DNA of 64,000 nucleotides, taken from assembly GCF_000807855.2 (NCBI RefSeq), contig NZ_JRYR02000001.1, positions 1 through 64,000 of the forward strand. Direction: 5' to 3'. The notes under the pieces are model-generated. The model ran no database searches. It was not told the origin of the DNA and saw nothing but the letters and a program-made list of their open reading frames with translations. The DNA comes from Flammeovirga pacifica (lineage in GTDB: Bacteria > Bacteroidota > Bacteroidia > Cytophagales > Flammeovirgaceae). This document shows, piece after piece, positions 33,898 through 42,820 of the stretch. Numbering within the stretch: position 1 is the stretch's first letter; each line of letters opens with the position of its first letter. The translations under genes and the position numbers were made by a program.

Positions 33898-35266
33898 AAT
33901 GGATATTATTAGTCCCTCAAATGGGATGGTATTAGCAACAATTGAAGAAGACACAAGAAACATATTATCCGATAAATTGGATCACCTTCGTATTGGTCAG
34001 AAGGCATGGAAAAAGAGAAGTATTCATGACCGGTTGGATTGTATTGTGAAATTTGGAGCGCTTGTCCTAAAACATATTGATGAGCTTGCAAATATTTTAA
34101 CAGACGAAACAGGAAAACCTATCACCCAATCTTATAACGAAATTAAGGGAGCCAATAATAGAATTGAGCATCTCAAACAATATGCTATTACAACATTGGC
34201 TGAAGAAGTTGTGCCTAACCTGGAAGGTACTTACGAAAAAATTGTACATGAACCTTTGGGAGTGATTGCCAATATATCTGCTTGGAATTTTCCCTACAAT
34301 GTGGGTTACAATGTATTTTTATATGCTTTGGTAGCGGGTAATTCGGTAGCTTATAAACCTTCTGAATATGCCACTTTAACTGGGCTGAAATTCCAAGAAT
34401 TATTGTATGAAGCCGGTGTTCCAGAAGATGTTTTTCATTGTATGATAGGAGGCCCTGAAGTAGGGGAGTTTTTATTACAAAACGATTTAAATGGATATTT
34501 CTTTACAGGTTCTCACAAAGTGGGGTTACATGTGGCGTATAAAACCTTTCAAAAGTTAGTCCCTATCCAATTAGAATTAGGAGGTAAAGATCCTCTTTAT
34601 GTGATGGAGGATGTTTTGGATGTAAAACAAGCGGCTATTAATGCTGCAGAAGGAGCATTTTATAATAATGGACAGAGTTGTTGTGCAGTAGAAAGAATCT
34701 ATGTACACGAAAAAATATATGATGAATTCACTACAGCGTTTGTTGAAGAAGTAGCCTCCTATAAAATAGGAGACCCTCATGAAGCCGATACTTTTATTGG
34801 ACCATTAACGAGAAAAAATCAATTGTATTTTTTGAAAGAACAAGTACATGATGCTTTAGAAAAAGGGGCTGTTTTGATGATAGGAGGGCATAGAATTACA
34901 GGGGACGGATATTATTTTGAACCAACCGTGATAAAAAATGTGAATCATACGATGAGCCTTATGAAAGACGAGTCTTTTGGCCCTGTGATAGGTATTCAAA
35001 AAGTAACAGATGATGAAGAAGCTTTTTCTCTGATGTCTGATACTTCTTATGGATTAACGGCTGCCGTATTTTCAAATGATAAAGAAAGAGCGTATGCACT
35101 TCTAGATCGATTGGATACAGGAACAGTCTATTGGAATTGTTGCGATAGAGTAAGTCCGAATGTTCCATGGTCAGGAAGGAAAAATTCTGGTATTGGTAGT
35201 ACCTTATCTTCCCAGGGAATACGTATTTTTACAAAGCCGAAGGCATACCATTGGCGAAAACCATAA
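33890..35266 (+). CDS. aldehyde dehydrogenase
   Basis: A 458-residue NAD(P)-dependent aldehyde dehydrogenase. Active-site Glu is in LELGGKDP (about 229) and the nucleophile Cys in NNGQSCCAVERIYVH (about 262). NISAWNFPYNVGYNV and YKPSEYATLTG bind the cofactor. The length is slightly short of the usual 470-500. Its start overlaps the hydrolase gene by 8 bp. In the pathway it would oxidise the gamma-glutamyl-amino-aldehyde to the acid before hydrolysis. It is the last gene of the four. Confidence 0.9.
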   Translation: MSKMDIISPSNGMVLATIEEDTRNILSDKLDHLRIGQKAWKKRSIHDRLDCIVKFGALVLKHIDELANILTDETGKPITQSYNEIKGANNRIEHLKQYAITTLAEEVVPNLEGTYEKIVHEPLGVIANISAWNFPYNVGYNVFLYALVAGNSVAYKPSEYATLTGLKFQELLYEAGVPEDVFHCMIGGPEVGEFLLQNDLNGYFFTGSHKVGLHVAYKTFQKLVPIQLELGGKDPLYVMEDVLDVKQAAINAAEGAFYNNGQSCCAVERIYVHEKIYDEFTTAFVEEVASYKIGDPHEADTFIGPLTRKNQLYFLKEQVHDALEKGAVLMIGGHRITGDGYYFEPTVIKNVNHTMSLMKDESFGPVIGIQKVTDDEEAFSLMSDTSYGLTAAVFSNDKERAYALLDRLDTGTVYWNCCDRVSPNVPWSGRKNSGIGSTLSSQGIRIFTKPKAYHWRKP

Positions 35267-35336
35267 ATCTACCTCAATATGGATTATTGAGGAACCCTTT
35301 TTTCATTCAAAGAAACACATTTAACCAACCTTTTTA

Positions 35337-36518
35337 ATGTTAACCACTACCATTAATTTTTTGAATAGATCAGGCAGTTCTATCACAGCTCAGTTAAGTT
35401 TACCGGCAGATGAGAAGCCATTAGCATATGCTATTTTTGTTCACTGTTATGCTTTTTCAGATCAGACTTTTGCCTCGGATGCAATTGTTAGAAGTTTAAA
35501 TCAAAAAGGAATAGGCATTTTTGCTATTGATTTTACAGGGAAATTAACGGGTAATGCAAAATATAACGCCTCCATAAATGATATATTAGATGCAGCGAAT
35601 TACTTAGAAGAAAATTATAAAGCCCCTCAATTATTAATAGGACATTCTATTGCAGCATCAGCTTGTTTGATAGCAGCAAAAGAAATGAAATCTTTAGAAG
35701 GCATTGTTTCCATTTCAGGCATAGTAGAGAAAGATCAACTAGAAGGTCGAATCAAAAAGCTGAAGACAATGACGAAATTTGAGTTGGGTAAAAACAAGTT
35801 GAAAATTGAAGAAGAACTAGCCACAAAATTAGTAGCCAATTCTTTCCATTCAGATATCAAGCAATTAAAATTACCTATCTTATTGTTTCACTCTCCTTTT
35901 GATGATGTCGTACATATCAATAATGCAGAAACAATATATCAATTGTCTTTCCACCCTAAGAGTTTTATCAGTTTAGATAAAGCCAATCATTTTCTAACGA
36001 ATGATGAAAATGCTGCTTATGTTGGAGAAATGATCGGTAGTTGGTCAGAAAGGTATGTCAATATGACTAACGATAATCCTTTGGTCACTCAACATCAAAC
36101 TGCAGTGAGAATTGGTACAACTCAATATATTACAGAAATTAAAGCAGGTAAGCATCATCAAATTGCTGATGAACCGATAGAAGACGGAGGGAAAGATTTA
36201 GGGCCGAATCCGTATCAATTTTTATTGGCAGGATTAGGTGCTTGTACAGCAATGACTTTAAGAATGTATGCTAATCATAAAAAATGGCCTTTAGATGAAG
36301 TCTATGTTCATTTAAATCATGAAAGAGAATACCTAAAGGATGCCAATGAAACAAATAAAAGAACAGCGAAATTAGATAAACTGTATCGTCATATTCAAGT
36401 AAAAGGAGACTTAAGCGATGAACAACGACAAAGATTATTGGAGATAGCAAACAAATGTCCTGTGCATCGTACGCTTGAAAATAATCCAATTATCATTACA
36501 GATTTATTGGAAGAATAA
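35337..36518 (+). CDS. alpha/beta hydrolase-OsmC fusion protein
   Basis: 393 residues. The N-terminal half (about 1-235) is an alpha/beta hydrolase: the nucleophile elbow GHSIAASA has Ser, and the acid and His are around IPLLFHSPFDDVV and LDKANHFL. The C-terminal half (about 245-393) is an OsmC/Ohr domain with peroxidatic Cys in GACTAMTLRMYANH and resolving Cys in NKCPVHRTL. Such fusions are common in Bacteroidota; the hydrolase may release a substrate for peroxide detoxification. It lies 70 bp after the ALDH gene but belongs to a different family, so operon membership is not claimed. Confidence 0.87.
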   Translation: MLTTTINFLNRSGSSITAQLSLPADEKPLAYAIFVHCYAFSDQTFASDAIVRSLNQKGIGIFAIDFTGKLTGNAKYNASINDILDAANYLEENYKAPQLLIGHSIAASACLIAAKEMKSLEGIVSISGIVEKDQLEGRIKKLKTMTKFELGKNKLKIEEELATKLVANSFHSDIKQLKLPILLFHSPFDDVVHINNAETIYQLSFHPKSFISLDKANHFLTNDENAAYVGEMIGSWSERYVNMTNDNPLVTQHQTAVRIGTTQYITEIKAGKHHQIADEPIEDGGKDLGPNPYQFLLAGLGACTAMTLRMYANHKKWPLDEVYVHLNHEREYLKDANETNKRTAKLDKLYRHIQVKGDLSDEQRQRLLEIANKCPVHRTLENNPIIITDLLEE

Positions 36519-36555
36519 TAAATTGAAGTAGTAGAAATTTATCTTTTTCAAGATG

Positions 36556-36588
36556 TAGAGGTGTTGATCAAAGCACCTCTATTTTTTT
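36556..36588 (+). terminator. terminator after the OsmC fusion gene
   Basis: TAGAGGTG (36556-36563) pairs with CACCTCTA (36574-36581), followed by seven Ts. The opposite-strand barrel gene ends within the T-run (36579). Confidence 0.8.
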
Positions 36589-37298
36589 CCATAAGAAGGT
36601 CCTGCATTAATTGTGAAATTTAATTTTATAAAGGGGTTGAAATAATTGGCTTGAACTGTTTGAGCATATTTATCAAATCCCTTTTCGAGTAATTGATCCC
36701 ACCCTTGAGTAGATTGATTGTCAATTTGTTTTTCATCTACAAAAGATAGATTGGATGATCCCATGTAATTACAACCTAGTAAAATACCGAACTTGTGATT
36801 AGGATAAATACTGATACCGCCACCCAATCCATAACCTAAAAAAGTAGAATTGTTCATGTTTACATTTTGATGTTTATCGGAATGGTTAAAGTAGGAGTCA
36901 AAAATAAAATCCCCTTTTGTGTTGACAGATCGTAGGCCCATTTGAATATCAAAGAAAGGGCGAAGTGTACCTTGTTGAGACATCAACCGGAATAGTGCAT
37001 TAAAATTAATAGCATTAGAATGTGATTTGTATTCTTTGACTCTGTAAAGGTGGTGCAAAGTTTTTTGATCGATGATACTATATTCAAAGTTTATACCGAT
37101 CAAAAATGGCGATTTAGGAATTTGATAAAGGGCATTTAATGATAGTCCACAGCTAAATTCTGTGGTGAGCTTTTGAGCAAAATTACCTGTGGGTATAAAA
37201 CCACTACTACCAATACCTATTTCTAGTTTTTGGGCCAATAAATTTTGATAGTTGAGCAAGGTAAAGCAAATCGTTAATATTAAGAAAAGCTTTTTCAT
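36579..37298 (-). CDS. outer-membrane beta-barrel protein
   Basis: 239 residues from the second Met (37298), which begins a standard signal peptide (MKKLFLILTICFTLLNYQNLLAQ). Alternating hydrophobic strands, glycine-rich turns (SGFIPTGNF, GYGLGGGISIYPNHKFGILLGC) and a strand-like C-terminus fit a porin-family/OmpA-like barrel of about eight strands. No specific family signature is seen. Function unknown. Confidence 0.7.
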   Translation of the reverse strand: MKKLFLILTICFTLLNYQNLLAQKLEIGIGSSGFIPTGNFAQKLTTEFSCGLSLNALYQIPKSPFLIGINFEYSIIDQKTLHHLYRVKEYKSHSNAINFNALFRLMSQQGTLRPFFDIQMGLRSVNTKGDFIFDSYFNHSDKHQNVNMNNSTFLGYGLGGGISIYPNHKFGILLGCNYMGSSNLSFVDEKQIDNQSTQGWDQLLEKGFDKYAQTVQANYFNPFIKLNFTINAGPSYGKK

Positions 37299-37403
37299 TG
37301 TAATAAATATCAAGATCCAAATATAAATTTGGACTTGTGGGGTAAAGGAAATTATTACCTATAATATAGCGCTTTTCGGTCAGTTTTTGGGCTTATTAGA
37401 CAT

Positions 37404-37438
37404 AAAAAAATCCCATGTGTTTTACATGAGATTTTTTT
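37404..37438. terminator. bidirectional terminator
   Basis: AAAAAAATCCCATGT (37404-37418) and ACATGAGATTTTTTT (37424-37438) form a long stem with one mismatch and A/T tracts at both ends. It lies just after the nitroreductase gene on the minus strand. Confidence 0.75.
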
Positions 37439-37463
37439 ATAAAATTGATTTTATCTATCCTTC

Positions 37464-38093
37464 TTAAATATACATCACGCTTTCTGACAAAGGCTTTCTT
37501 ACCTTTTTCAGATTTTGATATACATCATCTTCTGCTCTATATCCAATAGGTAGAACCACAGTAGATTTTAAGCCATGTTCTGCTAAACCTAGAACTTCGT
37601 CGTACTTTTCTGGTAGGAAACCTTCCATAGGTGTACTATCTACTTTAAGTTCAGCACAGGCATTTAATAAGTTTCCTAAAACAATGTAAGCTTGTTTTGC
37701 TACCCATACGTCTTTGTCTTGATCGTTGATTGAAGAAACGGTGTTGACCATCATTCCCTTGAAATCTGCGATAGCTTCCTCAGGAATTTCTCTTGTTTTA
37801 ACGATATTATCAATATAGGCTTGCACATCGTCTACAGACAAAGCACTGTGTCTTGCAATAACAATTAAATGAGAAGCATCCACCACTTGGTTTTGCCCCC
37901 AAGAATGTTCTACCAATTGTTTTCTTACGTCTTCATTTTTTACAACGATAATTTTCCAAGGTTGTAAACCGTAAGATGATGCAGTTAAGTTACCTGCTTC
38001 AAGAATTGTATTGACGGTTGCTTCATCCAATTTTTTGGTTGAGTCAAACTTTTTTGTAGCGTAACGCCAATTTAATGATTCTATAATACTCAT
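37464..38093 (-). CDS. nitroreductase-family NAD(P)H-dependent flavoenzyme
   Basis: 209 residues. A NfsB-like FMN enzyme: SLNWRYATKKFD at the start, the FMN-phosphate-binding LEAGNLTASSYGLQPWKIIVV (about 31-51), and LGLAEHGLKSTVVLPIGYRAEDD near the end, with the usual RxxxxxF start. It reduces nitro-compounds or quinones in the cytoplasm; the physiological substrate is unclear. Single gene. Confidence 0.88.
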   Translation of the reverse strand: MSIIESLNWRYATKKFDSTKKLDEATVNTILEAGNLTASSYGLQPWKIIVVKNEDVRKQLVEHSWGQNQVVDASHLIVIARHSALSVDDVQAYIDNIVKTREIPEEAIADFKGMMVNTVSSINDQDKDVWVAKQAYIVLGNLLNACAELKVDSTPMEGFLPEKYDEVLGLAEHGLKSTVVLPIGYRAEDDVYQNLKKVRKPLSESVMYI

Positions 38094-38231
38094 AATAAGT
38101 GTTTTTTCGATAATAGGTGTTTAAACAAATAATGTTGCAATATTAAAGAAACTAATAGTATTAGCAAATGTTTTACAGTTTTCTTTTACGTATGGTATTT
38201 AAAATTACCCTTTGGTAAAAAGTAGAATAAC

Positions 38232-39344
38232 TTAAAATAGTTGATGTAAAACTTCAGCAATAAATATCCCCCAATAGTTAGCAATAGCATACCCCAAGGC
38301 ACCTGCAGTCATACCAGAGACAACTACATGGTTGTTGTTTAGTGCTTTGGCAACAGGGCCAACAAAAGCAGGTCCGTAAAGACAAGCAGTCGAAGTAACC
38401 AAAAAAGTATCGGTATCAATTTTAAAAATTTTTGATAATATCAAATGGAAGAGAATACCTAAACTCATCACTGTAAAAGTGTAAGCAAGAAAGACACCAC
38501 CGCTATTAATAAATTCATTAAAATTAGATAGACTTCCCAGTCCTAGACAGAAGAGTAAAATAAAATATTCACCAGTGGTATAACTCCCTTTAATGTTGCG
38601 TATTTTATTATTGAAAGAAGCGATAAGGCTTAATGAAGTGACACCTAAAATAATAAAGATGGCATCCATACGGTCAAAAATAAGTAGGGATAGACCAACA
38701 CAAACACCTAGAATAATAACCACTGTACCAATAGCCTTAAGTATACTAATAAGATTAGGAGACTGAAAGGTTGGATTGTCAATATGATTGACTTGATTCG
38801 ATGCTAAAGATTGATATTTCGGGAGAATTTTACCAATTACCTTTTGAGCGATACTGATTAAAAACAGCATCCATACCCCACCAAGGAGTAAATCGGCAGT
38901 ATTCATGAGTACAAAAGTATCTTCAGCTGCATTTAGAGCAATACCTATAGAAGACATATTAGGAGTGCCTCCTGTGTAAAGCCCAATAGACATACCAGAT
39001 ATAATGTGGGGGTTGGCTACATCCTCTTTAAAAATAAAGAAGGCAATTATAGAAGAAATGGTAATACCCAAAGAACATAGGAAAAAAGAAAGCAAAGTAG
39101 ATTTAGCCTCTTTAATCCACATGGGTATATTAGAAGATAAAAGTATTAGACCAATAGAAAGAGGCACAGATACTTCAATTATTGTATTGGTGATGGATAC
39201 ATCTAATGGCAAATCAATATTACCGATAACAATTCCAATACCGTAGGCAATAATTACAGTGCCTATTTTTTCTAGAAGGGGAAATTTTTTAGTTCCAATA
39301 ATTAAAATTAAAGGAACTAAAATCATAAAGACTATTTGGTACAT
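38232..39344 (-). CDS. DUF819-family membrane protein
   Basis: A 370-residue polytopic membrane protein with about ten to eleven transmembrane segments. The sequence is characteristic of the DUF819 family: GMSIGLYTGGTPNMSSIGIALNA and the repeated TACLYGPAFVGPVAKAL near the end, an inverted-repeat-like layout seen in some anion transporters. Transport function is inferred from topology only. Transcribed alone; the small gene at 39444 is on the same strand 99 bp upstream. Confidence 0.8.
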   Translation of the reverse strand: MYQIVFMILVPLILIIGTKKFPLLEKIGTVIIAYGIGIVIGNIDLPLDVSITNTIIEVSVPLSIGLILLSSNIPMWIKEAKSTLLSFFLCSLGITISSIIAFFIFKEDVANPHIISGMSIGLYTGGTPNMSSIGIALNAAEDTFVLMNTADLLLGGVWMLFLISIAQKVIGKILPKYQSLASNQVNHIDNPTFQSPNLISILKAIGTVVIILGVCVGLSLLIFDRMDAIFIILGVTSLSLIASFNNKIRNIKGSYTTGEYFILLFCLGLGSLSNFNEFINSGGVFLAYTFTVMSLGILFHLILSKIFKIDTDTFLVTSTACLYGPAFVGPVAKALNNNHVVVSGMTAGALGYAIANYWGIFIAEVLHQLF

Positions 39345-39443
39345 ATGCTGAAAAAAAATTTCAACAAAGGTAGTTATCTTTTAATAGTGAATATAGAAAC
39401 AGTTTAGATTTTTATAGTATTCTCTATATACAGGGGTCTCAGG

Positions 39444-39623
39444 TTATTTTTCTGTGTGGTGTCTTTGAATCACTAATTTTAGAGCAGTAAGTTTAGATTC
39501 AAGAATTTCTTTTTTCATTCTTACTTTTCTAATATTATTTTCTAATTCTTTACTCGATTCTATATTCTCATTTATTTTAGATAATAGAGAATCCACCAGC
39601 GTCTTTGAATCTTGTTCTTCCAT
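39444..39623 (-). CDS. small coiled-coil protein (59 aa)
   Basis: A 59-codon frame (MEEQDSKTLVDSLL... ending QRHHTEK) read from the minus strand. Nearly all of it is charged helix with heptad spacing (LLSKINENIE, LENNIRKVRMKKEILESKL). No signal peptide. It lies 99 bp upstream of the DUF819 gene on the same strand and could be its leader gene or an independent small protein. No family recognised. Confidence 0.45.
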   Translation of the reverse strand: MEEQDSKTLVDSLLSKINENIESSKELENNIRKVRMKKEILESKLTALKLVIQRHHTEK

Positions 39624-39756
39624 AACGATAGCTGTTTTTGATCTTTGTAACAGTACAAATAACGTAGGTTCTTTGATTAAAGTAGAAATTTTTCATGTAA
39701 TGCTTGTTAAGGTTAGCCTAATAAGTATTAATTTCGGTGATTATTATCACCATATT

Positions 39757-40839
39757 ATGATGCGATTTAATTTAGTTTTTATCCTATTAGCTTTCTTGAC
39801 TTGTCAATTAAGTGCTCAAAGCGATTCACTCAACAAGCCACAAAGTGAGTATTTAATTCTTTCTTCACAGAATGATTTTTATCAATACTGGATGCAATCT
39901 GATAGAAATTTCACCAATGGTATCCATTTAACATGGGCTAGTCATCATTTTAATAATAAAGTGATGGATAAGCTTTTAGTTGGGTTAAAGAATCCTACTC
40001 AAAAAGAATTTAGTTTAGGAATAGGTCAAGATATGCATACTCCAGAAGATGCTTCAAAATCTGAAGTAGATTCAACTGATCGACCTTACGCAGGTTTACT
40101 TTATGCTACTTATAAAAAAGTGACCTCTGATTATTGGAGGACAATAAGAATCGAAAGTAACATTTATGTTGGTGTACAAGGTCCTGCCGCTTTTGGTGGG
40201 CAAACACAAAATTTTATGCACTCTCTATTTTTAGAGAATAAAGACTTTGAAGGTTGGCATAATCAAATTGGCAATGGATTGATTTTAGATGCTGATGTAT
40301 CTGTTCATAAAATGCTGCCTTTTGTCGGTAAACTCTACGAAACAAATGTTTTTGCGAAACTACATGTAGGTACAATCTATAATTATGCACTTACTGGAGT
40401 ACAGTTTAAGTTTGGTAAATTTAACGACACCTATTATTCCAAAGAAGGAGTGAGGCAAAAAAAGCCTCCTTATCTCCATGAAGGAGAGAAAATGAGTAAA
40501 GCCCGAAAGAAATTAATGAAGAAAAGAGGACTTGGTAATACATTTCAAAGCCTTTTACCAAGTTTAAACGAAGTAAAACAAATCTATTTCTTTACGGAGT
40601 TTCATGTAGGTGGTCTTGCTTATGATGGTACTGCACAAGGTTCTTTGATTCAATTTGAATCGAGTCCCTATGTTTTAACACAAGATGCAATACAACCATT
40701 AATATTGAACTGGGTATATGGGGTGAACTTCAATATTAAAAGATGGATGTTTAGGTATTACAGAGTAGTTGAAAACGATTCTTTCAGAAATAAAAATTTG
40801 TTTGGTTGGGGGGAGATATCTCTTTACTATGGGTTGTAA
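39757..40839 (+). CDS. LpxR-family lipid A deacylase (outer membrane)
   Basis: About 360 residues from the Met at 39757, three bases before another Met; the signal peptide is MRFNLVFILLAFLTCQLSAQ. An upstream 28-codon extension to 39673 would hide this signal and is rejected. The motifs SSQNDFYQYWMQSDRNFTNG and DRPYAGLLYA match LpxR (the Asn-Asp pair and the barrel start). Strands to the last residue (GWGEISLYYGL) fit the 12-strand barrel. LpxR removes the 3' acyloxyacyl chain of lipid A. A charged insert (residues about 245-280, KKPPYLHEGEKM) is unusual. Confidence 0.85.
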   Translation: MMRFNLVFILLAFLTCQLSAQSDSLNKPQSEYLILSSQNDFYQYWMQSDRNFTNGIHLTWASHHFNNKVMDKLLVGLKNPTQKEFSLGIGQDMHTPEDASKSEVDSTDRPYAGLLYATYKKVTSDYWRTIRIESNIYVGVQGPAAFGGQTQNFMHSLFLENKDFEGWHNQIGNGLILDADVSVHKMLPFVGKLYETNVFAKLHVGTIYNYALTGVQFKFGKFNDTYYSKEGVRQKKPPYLHEGEKMSKARKKLMKKRGLGNTFQSLLPSLNEVKQIYFFTEFHVGGLAYDGTAQGSLIQFESSPYVLTQDAIQPLILNWVYGVNFNIKRWMFRYYRVVENDSFRNKNLFGWGEISLYYGL

Positions 40840-40887
40840 TTCAAAGGATTACCTTGACTTGCTTGTTTTTTTTTTATATTTTGAGAA

Positions 40888-42774
40888 TTGACTACTGCAT
40901 ATACATCATATAAATTATTATTTGTGGATTTTATATTACTAAACAATTTCTCAGAAGCTAATTTAATTATTGATTCAAACTTAACAATACTTTATTTTAA
41001 TAATGAATTTTGTGAAAGTTTTGGGTATAACCATAAGGACTTGATCAACCACTCAATTTCTAAACTTATAGTTAACAAAGAGTCCTTCAATACATTAAAT
41101 AGTTTTATAGAAAAAGATAAAAAAATACGATTTGAGGATAATATATACCTTAGTATTCAACTTGAAAATAAATCTATTCAGGGTGTACAGTTATGCATAA
41201 ACAAAATTTCTGATGATGATGATTTTTACCGTTTGTCATTAACACCTACAGAAGATTTTGATAAAATAAATCAGAAAAATAAAGAAAATGTTGATGTTTA
41301 TTACTCCTTAATTTCACACAATGAAGATCACATATTTCAATTAGATGCTCATAAAGAAATTATATACATAAACCACGTCGCTCCCGGATTAATAAAAGAG
41401 GAAGTGATCGGTACAAGTGTGTTGAACTATTTACCGAGTGAAGAGTCTAAAAAAGTCGTAGAAGAAGCTCTTGACTCTTCTATTCAGACAAAGAAACCTA
41501 CTCAATATCAAGTGGATTTTGATTCTCCTAATGGTAAAATCTATTACAATACTTTTGTTACACCCATTATTGAGAATGATCAAGTTGTAAAACTAAATCT
41601 TATTACCAGAAACGTGACTGATCAATATTATTATCAGCAAGCGTTAGTACAGAGAAACCATTTCACAGAAAAATTATCTCAGAATACCCAACATGGTGTA
41701 TATATATTCAATATCAAGAAATCGAAAAATATATATAGTAATAACAGGTGTGAAGAGATCTTAGGGTTTAAAAGGAATGAGTTTAGAAATATGGCCAATA
41801 GTCAGTTTCTTGATCTGATACACAAGGACGATAAAAATAAAATCATAAGACATTGGCAAAGGTTGCTAGAATCCAATGATACAACAACGAGTTTTGAAGT
41901 GGATTATAGATTTAAAACCAAAGAAAATAAATGGAAATGGTTAAGGTCTAGAGACTCGGGTTTTGAATTTGATAAGCATGGAAATTTAGAATCCATTTTG
42001 GGTTCTTTTATGGATATTACCGACATTATTAATTTAAAAAAATCCGAAAAAGAACTTATTCAAAAAAATCAAGAAATTGAAGATTTTGTCTATTCTGCAT
42101 CACACGATATTAAATCACCAATAAATAACGTAGCTAAATTAATTGATTTTACAATTTCTAATGGCGAACCTTCAGGAAGGTATATGGAAGTCATTAATAA
42201 AGCGGTGCAAAGATTAAATCATCTTGTAATAGATGTACTTGATTTTAAAAACTCTGATGAAATAATAGAGTTTGAAGAAGTAGATATAAATAGCCTATTA
42301 GGTGATGTACGAGACGATTTAAAAACGGAAACATTAGAATCAAAAGCGAAGATTAGCTATACTACTTTCCCGAAAATTGTAGCTAATTATTTTGGTTTAT
42401 ATAGGGTTTTCCAAAACTTGATGAATAATGCCTTTAAATTCAGAAATAAATCAAATGAGCTCACCATTAATATTGAATTAGAAAATAAGGATGATTTTTG
42501 GGTATTCTCTTTTACTGATAATGGTATCGGAATTCAAGAAGATAAATTAGATTATGTGTTCGAACCTTTTACAAAATTACATAACCAGAGTGAATATTCA
42601 GGTAGTGGTTTAGGTTTAGCTAATTGTAAAAAAATCATTCAGCAATTAGGAGGTGTGATAAAAGCAGAGGGAAACAAAACGGGGGGGACTACCTTTAGTT
42701 TTAGTATTTCTAAGAAACTTCAAATCATTAAAAAAGGAGATGACAAAATTGACACCTCCTCTTCTAAGATATGA
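40888..42774 (+). CDS. PAS-domain sensor histidine kinase
   Basis: Up to 628 residues from a TTG start; GTG at 40924 is an alternative, and no ATG occurs in the first 200 codons. It has three PAS-like regions (about 18-105, 140-240 and 260-375, the last with a PAC-type SFEVDYRFKTKENKWKWLRSR). Then come a short coiled coil, the phosphoacceptor box YSASHDIKSPIN (His about 407), and an ATPase domain with NLMNNAFKF (N box), DNGIGI (G1) and GSGLGLANC (G2). There is no transmembrane segment, so it is a soluble sensor. No receiver or regulator gene is adjacent. An IS3 element begins 2 bp after its stop. Confidence 0.85.
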   Translation: MTTAYTSYKLLFVDFILLNNFSEANLIIDSNLTILYFNNEFCESFGYNHKDLINHSISKLIVNKESFNTLNSFIEKDKKIRFEDNIYLSIQLENKSIQGVQLCINKISDDDDFYRLSLTPTEDFDKINQKNKENVDVYYSLISHNEDHIFQLDAHKEIIYINHVAPGLIKEEVIGTSVLNYLPSEESKKVVEEALDSSIQTKKPTQYQVDFDSPNGKIYYNTFVTPIIENDQVVKLNLITRNVTDQYYYQQALVQRNHFTEKLSQNTQHGVYIFNIKKSKNIYSNNRCEEILGFKRNEFRNMANSQFLDLIHKDDKNKIIRHWQRLLESNDTTTSFEVDYRFKTKENKWKWLRSRDSGFEFDKHGNLESILGSFMDITDIINLKKSEKELIQKNQEIEDFVYSASHDIKSPINNVAKLIDFTISNGEPSGRYMEVINKAVQRLNHLVIDVLDFKNSDEIIEFEEVDINSLLGDVRDDLKTETLESKAKISYTTFPKIVANYFGLYRVFQNLMNNAFKFRNKSNELTINIELENKDDFWVFSFTDNGIGIQEDKLDYVFEPFTKLHNQSEYSGSGLGLANCKKIIQQLGGVIKAEGNKTGGTTFSFSISKKLQIIKKGDDKIDTSSSKI

Positions 42775-42820
42775 CTTGTCCTGAAAAAAGTTGACAGTTA
42801 AAAATACATTATACCCATCT

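Noticed and set aside
39673-39756. Longer N-terminus for the LpxR-like protein
   Set aside because: The extension puts 28 residues before a clear signal peptide, which would then be internal.
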